The position numbers were made by a program, and so were the translations under genes. Source: DATFXM01 sp035315885 (GTDB taxonomy: Bacteria > Acidobacteriota > Blastocatellia > UBA7656). Taken from it: a stretch of DNA of 12,466 nucleotides. The notes beneath the pieces were generated by a model. It was given only the letters and a program-made list of their open reading frames with translations, searched no databases and was not told the origin of the DNA. The stretch lies in the NCBI GenBank assembly GCA_035315885.1, contig DATFXM010000123.1, positions 1 to 12,466 of the forward strand, given 5' to 3'. Of the stretch, positions 1-6,874 are shown piece by piece. How positions within the stretch are numbered: position 1 is the first letter of the stretch; each line of letters opens with the position of its first letter.

Positions 1-960
1 CCAAGACTTGACCCGCCGCAATCGCCAGCGCGAATCCGTCAACGCTTTCGTCGAGGAGTCTTTGTCATCCCGAGCCTGCTCACCACCGCCAATATCTTCT
101 GCGGGTTCTACTCGGTGATGGAGTCGCTAGCCGGCGCGCGAGCGCTTGCAATCGCAGGTCTCGGGGACGGATCGATGGATCCGGCCTCCATCCTAAGCGC
201 CACTGAGCACTTTGATCGAGCTGCGATCAACATAGGCTTCGCCACCCTTTTCGATCTGCTCGATGGCAGGGTTGCCCGGATGACGAATGCCACCTCGGAG
301 TTTGGCCTCGAGCTTGATTCAATCGCCGACGTGATCTCGTTCGGGATTGCACCGGCGGTGCTGGCGTTTGCGTGGGGTTACGGTCAGGTCCCCGAGCTGC
401 ACAAGATCGGCTGGGTGGCGTCGTTTCTGTTCGTTATCTGCGGAGCGCTGCGACTCGCGCGATTCAACGTTCAGGCTCGCCGTCCCGCGCCCAACCTTCC
501 GCCAAAGAATCCGAAGGTGGATAAGAAAGCCTTCGTAGGCATGCCCATTCCGATCGCAGCGGCGATGGTTGCCTCGATCGTTCACGCGTGGCCTCGTCCG
601 CTACGACACATAAGCGATTTTAGTCTGCCGCTTTCAATCACGAGTCACGCGTTCGCCGTCGGGATGGTCGCCCTGGTGGTGTCTCTCGCGTTCCTGATGA
701 TTTCCACGATTCGCTACCAAAGCTTCAAGAACGTCAACATCACCAGCAACCCGCGCATCCTGATAATGACCATAGCGCTGCTTGTGACCGCCATCTGGTT
801 TTACTCGCAGGCAAGCCTCTTGATTATTTCAACGGTGTACGCCGCCCACGGCGTCATCTTAAAGTTGTGGTCGATGTTCAGAATAAGACGGGACGATTCG
901 AGCGCGGAACTGGAATCAAAAACCGAAGCCGATACCCGCGGTTCCTTGCCGGAGACTTGA
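1..960 (+). CDS. pssA: CDP-diacylglycerol-serine O-phosphatidyltransferase (5' end outside window)
   Basis: Integral membrane enzyme that joins CDP-diacylglycerol and L-serine to give phosphatidylserine, the precursor of phosphatidylethanolamine. The reading frame is open from the first base, so the true start lies upstream; 319 codons are visible. Residues about 19-39 (RRGVFVIPSLLTTANIFCGF) are the typical PssA first membrane segment. The CDP-alcohol phosphatidyltransferase signature DGxxAR-x8-G-x3-D-x3-D is complete at bases 262-330, with all three Asp present. Several hydrophobic segments follow, and a charged hydrophilic tail ends at TGA 958-960. Between the first membrane segment and the signature there is a stretch rich in Gly, Ala and Ser that appears about 20 residues longer than in common PssA proteins. 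In-frame GTG/ATG codons at 115 and 118 are not the start, because they would remove the conserved first segment. The gene converges on the minus-strand gene that ends at 998. Confidence 0.93.
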   Translation, partial: PRLDPPQSPARIRQRFRRGVFVIPSLLTTANIFCGFYSVMESLAGARALAIAGLGDGSMDPASILSATEHFDRAAINIGFATLFDLLDGRVARMTNATSEFGLELDSIADVISFGIAPAVLAFAWGYGQVPELHKIGWVASFLFVICGALRLARFNVQARRPAPNLPPKNPKVDKKAFVGMPIPIAAAMVASIVHAWPRPLRHISDFSLPLSITSHAFAVGMVALVVSLAFLMISTIRYQSFKNVNITSNPRILIMTIALLVTAIWFYSQASLLIISTVYAAHGVILKLWSMFRIRRDDSSAELESKTEADTRGSLPET

Positions 961-981
961 TCGCGTATCTTGATCGCGTAT
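956..981. repeat. Perfect 13-bp tandem duplication over the pssA stop codon
   Basis: The word cttgatcgcgtat occurs twice back to back at 956-968 and 969-981. The first copy holds the pssA stop codon TGA (958-960). It looks like a recent replication-slippage duplication, and because it lies at and after the stop it leaves the protein unchanged. Confidence 0.8.
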
Positions 982-997
982 AAAGCCGAGTCCGGGC

Positions 998-1630
998 TCA
1001 GCTCTGATGCTCGGGGTGGGTGCAGCCGGTGAATTCCTTCAGATAGGAATTGCCTTTGTATTGAAGCTCTTTGTGAATGCCGATTTCGGAAGTGTAGTAG
1101 CCGTCGATCGTACCGTATTTGATCGTGCGGAAGAACCGCTCCTCCGTGGTCGTGGGGGTTCTCTCGTTCTTGCTGATCTCGGTCAGAAGTTGGACCTGCT
1201 GCTCGACGGATGCATCGGCAAAAGCCTTCCCGAATTTATCCCGGCTCATCTTGTTGATCGCGGCCAGACCTTCTCTCCAGTTCTGCTTGGTCAGCTCTGG
1301 TGATTCGCTGATTATCAGGTCGAGGTACTCGTTAACCTTGGCAGCTTTGGCGCCGGGCGAGTGGCTGTCTTCAGGGATTATGCGCTCGCTCATCTCTATC
1401 ACGGTGCGGTTCTCGTCTTCGGTGAAGAAGCGAAGCGCGACAGGTTTTGATTCGGTCGCAGGCGCGGCGGCATGATTGTGGTTATGAGCGATCTCCTGTG
1501 CGGAGGCTCCCGAGGAGAGGACTGGCAGACTGGCGATGACACCAGCCCCTAGGCCGATGCCTTTGATCGCATCGCGCCTCGTGATCTGGTCGGTTGCGGG
1601 ATTTCCTTCTTTGTTGATCTCTGTGCTCAT
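998..1630 (-). CDS. Tat-exported gluconate 2-dehydrogenase subunit 3-like protein
   Basis: A 210-residue protein of the gluconate 2-dehydrogenase subunit 3 family, the small periplasmic subunit that usually accompanies a GMC-type flavin dehydrogenase. Residues 17-23 (TRRDAIK) followed by a Gly/Ala/Leu-rich stretch ending near SGASAQ (residue 45) form a twin-arginine signal peptide. The mature part has the family pattern: FFT at 68-70, then an acidic helix and RIIPED at 83-88, PGAKAAKVNEYLD at 92-104, and a C-terminal YGTIDGYYTSEIG segment. A short HNHNH run directly after the signal peptide could bind metal, but this is a guess. I start at ATG 1630 because it has a GAGAGGGTGG ribosome site just upstream and a proper signal peptide; an in-frame ATG at 1705 would add 25 unlikely residues. 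No GMC partner gene is adjacent in the window. The gene is probably cotranscribed with the small gene upstream. Confidence 0.82.
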   Translation of the reverse strand: MSTEINKEGNPATDQITRRDAIKGIGLGAGVIASLPVLSSGASAQEIAHNHNHAAAPATESKPVALRFFTEDENRTVIEMSERIIPEDSHSPGAKAAKVNEYLDLIISESPELTKQNWREGLAAINKMSRDKFGKAFADASVEQQVQLLTEISKNERTPTTTEERFFRTIKYGTIDGYYTSEIGIHKELQYKGNSYLKEFTGCTHPEHQS

Positions 1631-1674
1631 AGTCCACCCTCTCGCGAGTAATTGGCTTTTAAACTTCAGGCTGA

Positions 1675-1938
1675 TCAGCGGCGACCGGCTATTGAACCGA
1701 ACCATCGTCGTCGTGCGGGGCTCGTCGGGGCTTCGATCACTCTGCAGAAAGTTTGCGCCGCTACCTGGTTGAGATCTGAAAGCCAGTCATGCTGCACCAT
1801 GAAGTGTCCTTCACCGTCGGAGATGAGCTCCCTTTCCCCGAACTGATCCTCCCATTCAACGTGAAACGCACGTCCCCAGAACTCGTCTTTGCCCCGTATC
1901 TCTACTCTGATCCTCGGGCCCACGACCTTCATTCCCAT
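1675..1938 (-). CDS. Hypothetical 87-residue protein
   Basis: A small basic protein that I do not recognise. It has a beta-strand-like first half (KVVGPRIRVEIRGKDEFWG), an acidic middle (WEDQFGERELISDGEGHFMV) and an Arg-rich tail. No signal peptide or membrane segment is visible. It lies 44 bp upstream of the subunit 3-like gene on the same strand. A well-formed TTGACA -35 element sits at the expected distance upstream (see 1971-1998), which supports the frame being expressed. The start could be ATG 1938 or ATG 1932; the second has GGGA a few bases upstream. The balanced amino-acid composition favours a real protein, but the case is not strong. Confidence 0.5.
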   Translation of the reverse strand: MGMKVVGPRIRVEIRGKDEFWGRAFHVEWEDQFGERELISDGEGHFMVQHDWLSDLNQVAAQTFCRVIEAPTSPARRRWFGSIAGRR

Positions 1939-1970
1939 GCCTAACGTTTTTGTTGCTGGAGCGTTGAAAA

Positions 1971-1998
1971 CCTATCGCAGCCAATTCGCTGATGTCAA
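1971..1998 (-). promoter_or_regulatory. Candidate sigma-70-type promoter for the 1938-998 gene pair
   Basis: Read on the minus strand, a perfect -35 TTGACA (1998-1993) is followed after 16 bp by a weak -10 GATAGG (1976-1971). Transcription would begin near 1964, giving a leader of about 26 nt before ATG 1938. The -35 is exact; the -10 matches at only three of six positions. Confidence 0.4.
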
Positions 1999-2012
1999 TG
2001 GAGAGCTGCTGA

Positions 2013-2119
2013 GGTTTCGAGTTTAGGGTTTCGGGTTCGTTTGATGGAGTAGTCTTTCATCGAGCATTTTCACCGGCCGAGTCTCTATCGGACGAACGCG
2101 AAACCCTAAACTCGAAACC
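2013..2119. repeat. Long inverted repeat built from short tandem words (28-bp arms)
   Basis: The left arm at 2013-2040 and the right arm at 2092-2119 are reverse complements with one mismatch in 28 bp; the spacer is 51 nt. Both arms are made of words such as TTTAGGG, TTTCGAG and TTTCGGG. On the minus strand, a roughly heptameric series of these words runs directly from the stop codon of the ferredoxin-hydrolase gene (2140) into the right arm. The structure fills most of the space between that gene and the next one downstream. It could fold in RNA after that gene, but there is no T-tract, so it is not a standard terminator. Confidence 0.75.
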
Positions 2120-2139
2120 CTAACCCGAACCTCAGTCAT

Positions 2140-3000
2140 TCAGCACTTCGCTATGCAGCGCTCAAGGTGGCGGTGCATCTCATCTCTGGGCGCGTGAGCT
2201 CTGCGGCCGTGACCGGGTAAGACCCATTCGAAGCTGTAATCCATCAACTTCCTTATCGAAGCCGTTTGTTCTGGCCACGAATACCAGCAAACATTGCGGG
2301 ATGCGCTCAACGATTCGCGGGCGTCGGACCACCACAGATGATCCCCCGAGAACAGGTATTTATCCCGGTAAAGCAGAACCATATGGCCGCGTGTGTGACC
2401 GGGCGTTGGAATGGCTAGAAGATCGCCCTCCAGATGAACGGGTTCGTTTCCTTTTATCTGGCGCTCAACATTTGCCGTGCGCCGGCCGACGTCATCGCGA
2501 TGCAGGACGCGGGTTGCGCCGAAGCGACCGGCCCAGCGCTGGTGATCTGCTACGTCGTCGCGATGCGTTAAAAACATCCATTTGATTCCGCCCATCTCGC
2601 CGATTCGGCGCGACAGCGGGCCATTGAATCTCGGCGAGTCTATCAGGACATTGCCTTCTTCGCGCACGATCAAATAGCTGGACGCGCCGAAAGATGACTC
2701 AGCCGCGAACCCGCAAAAATAGACGTTGCCGTGCACCAGCTCGGGATACGCAGCAACTGCATCGCGCGCGGATAGCTGACTAAACGTTCCTATCGAAGCG
2801 GTAGGGCAGGTGACCAGGGCCTTCAATGCGGCGAACTGCTCGTGGTTATTTTCGGGTTGACGATAAACGGCCGACTGATCGCCGCTCTCCGCAAAAACTT
2901 CTGGCGCAATTTGTCTGCAGAGGTCACAGTCGATGCACGTTGAGTCTACATAGAAGTCTCCCGGGACATTTTCGGGCTTTCTCAGACTGATGAGTGCCAT
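2140..3000 (-). CDS. Ferredoxin domain fused to an MBL-fold metallo-hydrolase
   Basis: A 286-residue cytoplasmic two-domain protein. Residues 15-75 form a one-cluster ferredoxin domain: Cys22, Cys25 and Cys28 in TCIDCDLC, then Cys65 followed by Pro, the usual four ligands of a [4Fe-4S] cluster. Residues 100-286 form a metallo-beta-lactamase fold with SSYLI, IDSPR, the metal motif region THRDDVADH (145-153), TPGHTRGH (His202), FSGDH (Asp220) and LPGHG (His264). The first metal motif departs from the canonical HxHxDH: the second His is replaced by Asp and there are two extra residues before DH. Such fusions are known as an uncharacterised family, and the substrate is unknown. An electron-transfer-linked hydrolase or a redox sensor would be plausible. 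Start ATG 3000 is preceded by GAGAGG at about -10. The gene is divergent from recF, and repeat-rich spacers lie on both sides. It ends in a Lys-Cys dipeptide. Confidence 0.85.
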   Translation of the reverse strand: MALISLRKPENVPGDFYVDSTCIDCDLCRQIAPEVFAESGDQSAVYRQPENNHEQFAALKALVTCPTASIGTFSQLSARDAVAAYPELVHGNVYFCGFAAESSFGASSYLIVREEGNVLIDSPRFNGPLSRRIGEMGGIKWMFLTHRDDVADHQRWAGRFGATRVLHRDDVGRRTANVERQIKGNEPVHLEGDLLAIPTPGHTRGHMVLLYRDKYLFSGDHLWWSDARESLSASRNVCWYSWPEQTASIRKLMDYSFEWVLPGHGRRAHAPRDEMHRHLERCIAKC

Positions 3001-3021
3001 GTTTCAAGCCTCTCTTGTTCG

Positions 3022-3027
3022 ATTTTA
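3022..3027 (-). promoter_or_regulatory. Candidate -10 element of the ferredoxin-hydrolase gene
   Basis: The minus strand reads TAAAAT (five of six matches to TATAAT) 21 bp upstream of ATG 3000, placing a start of transcription near 3015 and leaving the GAGAGG ribosome site inside a short leader. I see no good -35 element at the right distance. Confidence 0.3.
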
Positions 3028-3053
3028 TTTTCTACAACTGGAATGCGCTAGGA

Positions 3054-3140
3054 GAGTTCTGAGTTCTGAGTCATCTCCTCATGTTCGTCTCCTCATCTGC
3101 CTACTGACTCAGAACTCAGAACTCCGAACTCAGAACTTCG
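3054..3140. repeat. Heptamer repeats forming a perfect 20-bp inverted repeat
   Basis: The left arm (3054-3073) consists of GAGTTCT twice followed by GAGTCA. The right arm (3105-3124) is its exact reverse complement, and the spacer is 31 nt. Further degenerate copies (CGAACTC, AGAACTT) continue to about 3137. The element sits between the divergent ferredoxin-hydrolase gene and recF, and ends about 10 bp before the recF -10 element. Confidence 0.8.
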
Positions 3141-3146
3141 ACTTTG

Positions 3147-3155
3147 TGCTAACAT
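3147..3155 (+). promoter_or_regulatory. Extended -10 promoter of recF, possibly leaderless
   Basis: TGC directly precedes TAACAT (3150-3155), giving an extended -10 (TGn plus four of six matches). The usual 7-bp distance to the transcription start puts the first RNA base on the A of the recF ATG (3162). No Shine-Dalgarno sequence precedes that ATG, which agrees with leaderless translation. No convincing -35 is seen. Confidence 0.4.
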
Positions 3156-3161
3156 TTCCGC

Positions 3162-4310
3162 ATGCAACTCGACCGGCTCGAAGCCTCGGGGTTTCGTAAC
3201 CTGGAAGGCTTCGCAGAGTTCGGCCCCGGGCTAAACATCTTTTACGGAGACAACGCTCAGGGAAAAACCAACTGGCTGGAGGCCATCTACGTCCTCGGAA
3301 CGAGCAAGTCTTTCCGATGTAGTCAGGTTCGCGACTGCATTAATTTCGAATCCGCTCAGTCCCTCCTGAGAGGAGAAGTCCGCCGGGGCGGCATCACCAG
3401 ATCAATGCAGCTCGTCATAAGCGAATCAACCAGGGAACTCTATATAAACACCAAACGCGAGTCACTCGCGCGCTATCTCGGGAATCTCGACGTGTTTGTG
3501 TTCTCGCTCGAAGAGCTGGATATCATTCGCGGCGACCCTTCCGAGCGCAGGAGATTCCTGGACCGGGGAGTTGTCACCGTCACTCCGGCGTATCTCAACA
3601 CGCTTGCTCAATACAATCACGTGTTGAAACAGAAGAATCGGTTGCTCAGCGAAGCCAGCGAGAGCGAAGACCCGTCGCGACATCGCGACGAGCTGGAAGC
3701 GTGGAACGAACAACTAATCGTCCTGGGGACGCAGGTTCACAATGCGCGCTCGGGTTATGTCACCAGAATGAATCAGGTGCTGGAGGCGAGTGATCATGGC
3801 AGGGCGATTTTTGGAGCCGAGCGCGTCTCGGTGGGCTACCGCTCACAGCTCGAAGGAAAGGGCGATCTGGACAACTTCGAAGCTCTTTTTCGCGAAAGAC
3901 TGGCGTTGAGGATGAGTGCCGAGCTTGGGGCGGGGCACTCGTTGATCGGCCCTCATCGCGACGATTTGGAGATCGCTGCCGATGGCCGCGAAGTGGCCCG
4001 TTTCGGTAGCGCGGGACAACAGAGAAGTGCCTTACTTTTGCTTGATTTAGCACAGGTTGACATCTATAATTCAGTCTACGACGAAAATCCCGTTTTGCTG
4101 GTCGATGATATAGACGCTGAACTGGACAGGGGCCGAATCGAAGCCCTTCTTTCGGAGCTCGAAGGACGCACCCAAACATTCGTCAGTACATCGCGCCGCG
4201 CGATCGCTGAACGCTACCGCCAGCGTGCTTCAGTATATCGCGTCGAACGCGGAGGATTGACTTGCGAGAATCCGGCGACAACAACCAATCCGACGACGGG
4301 CCGGGCTTAG
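3162..4310 (+). CDS. recF: DNA replication and repair protein RecF
   Basis: A 382-residue SMC/ABC-type ATPase that binds gapped DNA and helps RecO/RecR load RecA. The N-terminus reads LDRLEASGFRNLEG as in other RecF proteins. Walker A is GDNAQGKT (29-36). The RecF-specific GPHRDD lies at 263-268. The ABC signature region GSAGQQRS begins at residue 282. Walker B is VLLVDDIDAELD, with the Asp pair at 315-316. All catalytic motifs are intact. The last 16 or so residues after RVERGGL are Thr/Asn/Pro-rich and extend beyond the usual end of the family, giving a slightly long protein. ATG 3162 is supported by alignment of the first residues with RecF; it has no ribosome site. gyrB follows closely, so the two are probably cotranscribed. 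dnaA and dnaN are not in front of recF here; the upstream neighbour is a divergent unrelated gene. Confidence 0.97.
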   Translation: MQLDRLEASGFRNLEGFAEFGPGLNIFYGDNAQGKTNWLEAIYVLGTSKSFRCSQVRDCINFESAQSLLRGEVRRGGITRSMQLVISESTRELYINTKRESLARYLGNLDVFVFSLEELDIIRGDPSERRRFLDRGVVTVTPAYLNTLAQYNHVLKQKNRLLSEASESEDPSRHRDELEAWNEQLIVLGTQVHNARSGYVTRMNQVLEASDHGRAIFGAERVSVGYRSQLEGKGDLDNFEALFRERLALRMSAELGAGHSLIGPHRDDLEIAADGREVARFGSAGQQRSALLLLDLAQVDIYNSVYDENPVLLVDDIDAELDRGRIEALLSELEGRTQTFVSTSRRAIAERYRQRASVYRVERGGLTCENPATTTNPTTGRA

Positions 4311-4329
4311 AAACTTCACAAGCAGGTCT

Positions 4330-4384
4330 GGAGGTAATGAGTAGTAATCCACAGAACAGAAATCCAATCGAGGAGAAAAGAGTG
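4330..4384 (+). promoter_or_regulatory. Competing ribosome sites and starts of gyrB
   Basis: Three in-frame starts each have purine-rich sequence nearby. TTG 4262 (inside recF) has GGAGGA at 4251-4256. ATG 4337 has GGAGG at 4330-4334, only 2 nt away. GTG 4382 has AGGAG at 4371-4375 with a 6-nt gap. The last has the best spacing and gives residue numbering that matches E. coli GyrB, so it is preferred. Confidence 0.5.
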
Positions 4385-6805
4385 CCAGCTCAAGATTACG
4401 GCGCGGCTTCAATTACCGTGCTCGAGGGCCGCGACGCGGTCCGAAAACGTCCTGCCATGTACATCGGCTCCACCGGAGAGCTTGGTCTTCATCATCTGGT
4501 GTATGAAGTTGTAGACAACTCGATAGACGAGGCCCTCGCAGGCTTTTGCGACCGGGTCGAGGTCTTCATACATCTGGACAATTCAATCACCGTTATCGAT
4601 AACGGCCGCGGAATCCCCGTAGATATTCATAAACAGGAAAAAGTCTCCGCAGCCGAAGTCGTGCTCACAAAACTGCACGCCGGCGGCAAATTCGACTCAA
4701 ACGCCTATCAGGTCTCCGGCGGCCTGCACGGAGTCGGCGTGTCGGTAGTCAACTTCCTGTCTGAGTGGCTGCGCGTCGAGATCTGGCGCGACGGAACTAC
4801 ATGGGAACAGGAGTATGTGCGCGGCGTGGCGCAAGAGCGCATCAAACAGACCGGGAAGACCCGAAAACGCGGAACAAAAGTATCGTTCAAACCCGATCCC
4901 GAAATATTCGAGGTCACCGAACTCAACTTCGATGTGCTCTCGCAGAGACTGCGCGAACAGGCCTTTCTAAACTCGGGCATTAGAATCACGATTACCGACG
5001 AACGCAGCGAAAAGCAGCACGAGTTCTATTACAAGGGCGGCATCGCCGAGTTCGTCAAACATCTGAACAAGAACAAGTCGGTGCTTCACCCGCAGCCGAT
5101 TTACTTCGAACGCGCCGGAACCGACGCCGACCCGTTGGCCATTGAACTGGCGATCCAATACAACGACGGCTACAACGAAATCGTCCATTCGTTCGCCAAC
5201 AACATCAACACCGTGGATGGCGGCACACACCTGACCGGCTTTCGAGCGTCCCTGACCCGAACGATCAATAACTACGGAAAATCTGCGGGCCTCTTCAAGA
5301 AAGATGATGAGAAGCTTGCGCCCGAAGACGTTCGCGAAGGTCTGGTAGCGGTAATCAGCGTCAAGCTGCCTCAGCCCCAGTTCGAGGGTCAGACTAAAGG
5401 CAAACTCAACTCGGACGTTAAGGGTCAGGTCGAAGCATTTATAAACGAGAACCTCAGCCGTTACTTCGAGGAGAATCCATCGGTCGCCCGCAAGATCATT
5501 GCAAAAGCAATCGACGCCGCCCGCGCTCGAGAGGCGGCTCGCAAGGCGCGCGACCTCACTCGTCGAAAGGGAGCGCTTGATTCGGCTTCGTTGCCCGGCA
5601 AACTTGCAGATTGCTCCGAGAAAGATCCCGCGATGTGCGAGATCTTCATCGTCGAGGGCGACTCAGCAGGAGGCAGCGCCAAACAAGGGCGCGACCGCCG
5701 CTATCAGGCAATATTGCCGCTGAAGGGTAAGATTCTGAACGTCGAGAAAGCCCGATACGACAAGATGCTCTCTCACTCGGAAATTCGCACGATGATCACC
5801 GCTTTCGGAACGGGCATCGGCAAGAACGACTTTGACGCAACCAGGCTACGCTATCACCGCATCATTCTGCTTTGCGATGCTGACGTGGACGGTTCGCACA
5901 TACGAACCCTTCTGTTGACGTTTTTCTATCGACAAATGCCCGAGCTGATCGAACGGGGCCACGTTTACATAGCTCAACCGCCTCTGTTCAAAATAAAGAA
6001 GGGTAAGAGCGAGCAGTATCTCCGCGACGAGAAAGAGCTGCAGAAGTTCCTGATGAAGAAGGCGACTGAGAACGTGACCGTCACAGTCAACGCTACGGGA
6101 GCCGAGTTGAAGGGAGCCGAGCTCCGGAGGACCCTTGAGAAACTGGCCGAGCTTGACGGTTACATGGACAAACTGGAGCGCCGGCTGCACGACCGTAAGA
6201 TCGTCGAAACGGTCATCGAAGCGATTGCGGGTCAAAGCGGTGTTCTTGCGAGCAGTCAGGGTTTGAAACTGCATCAGGTGTTCGAGCAGGAAAACCTTCT
6301 TCAGAAAGTATCCAGCGCGTTTGAGAAGGCAAACTACACCGCACAAATAGAAGAAGACGAGGAGCACGGCACGTTTGAGATCGCAGTCTCTCGCTCGCGA
6401 GGCAACGGCCGGGTCTTGATCAACTGGGAGCTTGCTACTCACGTCGAGTTTCAAAAAGCTGTGCAGCTCAATCTCGACCTGCAGGGCCTGAGCAAGCCTC
6501 CATTCTTGATCGCCGAAGGGGACAATCACGTAATAGTGGAGTCACGAGTCGCGTTGCTCGACAACCTAATGAGCTCGGCCAAGAAGGACATTTCCATTCA
6601 GCGGTACAAGGGCCTCGGCGAGATGAACCCTTCTCAGCTGTGGGATACAACCTTGAATCCGGAGTCGCGCACGATCCTCAACGTTCAGGTCAACGACATC
6701 GTTGAAACGGACGAGATGTTCACCGTGTTGATGGGCGACGCCGTCGAGCCCCGCAGAAAATTCATCGAAGACAACGCGCTGGACGTTAGAAACCTCGACA
6801 TCTAA
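4382..6805 (+). CDS. gyrB: DNA gyrase subunit B
   Basis: ATPase subunit of the type II topoisomerase that introduces negative supercoils; it works with GyrA as A2B2. From GTG 4382 the protein has 807 residues, close to the 804 of E. coli. The GHKL ATPase domain has EVVDN (Glu42, Asn46), DNGRGIP (73-79) and GGLHGVG (113-119). The transducer domain leads to the TOPRIM motif EGDSAGGSAKQG (Glu425) and DADVDGSH (Asp499, Asp501). The extra domain found in Gram-negative GyrB lies between QYLRD and RYKGLGEMNP, and the end is RRKFIEDNALDVRNLDI. The positions equivalent to Arg136 (coumarins) and to Asp426 and Lys447 (quinolones) in E. coli appear unchanged. Earlier starts TTG 4262 and ATG 4337 would add 40 or 15 residues; the first would overlap recF. 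A hairpin follows the stop at 6816-6853. Confidence 0.97.
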   Translation: MPAQDYGAASITVLEGRDAVRKRPAMYIGSTGELGLHHLVYEVVDNSIDEALAGFCDRVEVFIHLDNSITVIDNGRGIPVDIHKQEKVSAAEVVLTKLHAGGKFDSNAYQVSGGLHGVGVSVVNFLSEWLRVEIWRDGTTWEQEYVRGVAQERIKQTGKTRKRGTKVSFKPDPEIFEVTELNFDVLSQRLREQAFLNSGIRITITDERSEKQHEFYYKGGIAEFVKHLNKNKSVLHPQPIYFERAGTDADPLAIELAIQYNDGYNEIVHSFANNINTVDGGTHLTGFRASLTRTINNYGKSAGLFKKDDEKLAPEDVREGLVAVISVKLPQPQFEGQTKGKLNSDVKGQVEAFINENLSRYFEENPSVARKIIAKAIDAARAREAARKARDLTRRKGALDSASLPGKLADCSEKDPAMCEIFIVEGDSAGGSAKQGRDRRYQAILPLKGKILNVEKARYDKMLSHSEIRTMITAFGTGIGKNDFDATRLRYHRIILLCDADVDGSHIRTLLLTFFYRQMPELIERGHVYIAQPPLFKIKKGKSEQYLRDEKELQKFLMKKATENVTVTVNATGAELKGAELRRTLEKLAELDGYMDKLERRLHDRKIVETVIEAIAGQSGVLASSQGLKLHQVFEQENLLQKVSSAFEKANYTAQIEEDEEHGTFEIAVSRSRGNGRVLINWELATHVEFQKAVQLNLDLQGLSKPPFLIAEGDNHVIVESRVALLDNLMSSAKKDISIQRYKGLGEMNPSQLWDTTLNPESRTILNVQVNDIVETDEMFTVLMGDAVEPRRKFIEDNALDVRNLDI

Positions 6806-6815
6806 AAACAACTCG

Positions 6816-6853
6816 AAGCCGCGAGGAAGCAGGCCCTCTGCCCCTCGCGGCTT
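6816..6853. terminator. Hairpin between convergent gyrB and dehydratase genes
   Basis: AAGCCGCGAGG (6816-6826) pairs perfectly with CCTCGCGGCTT (6843-6853). An inner GCAG/CTGC stem (6829-6832 with 6838-6841) extends the fold. On the minus strand the hairpin is followed within a few bases by TTGTTTTT, so termination is better supported for the dehydratase gene; the plus-strand T-run after gyrB is short. It probably works in both directions. Confidence 0.7.
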
Positions 6854-6874
6854 TGAATTGAAGCTCCACTGCCT

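Noticed and set aside
961..1010. Terminator between convergent pssA and the subunit 3-like gene
   Set aside because: Only short 4-bp stems (AGCC/GGCT, GAG/CTC) without a T-run can be drawn, too weak to annotate.
2013..2140. TTTAGGG/CCCTAAA words that resemble plant telomere repeats
   Set aside because: Only one or two exact copies occur, mixed with TTTCGAG and TTTCGGG variants in a bacterial intergenic hairpin. They fit the local degenerate heptamer pattern, not a telomere.
4779..4805. Suspected loss of the coumarin-contact Arg136 in GyrB (a Glu seemed to replace it)
   Set aside because: Careful numbering from GTG 4382 places Arg at position 136 (WRDG), matching the Arg of E. coli QREG. The Glu lies further along.
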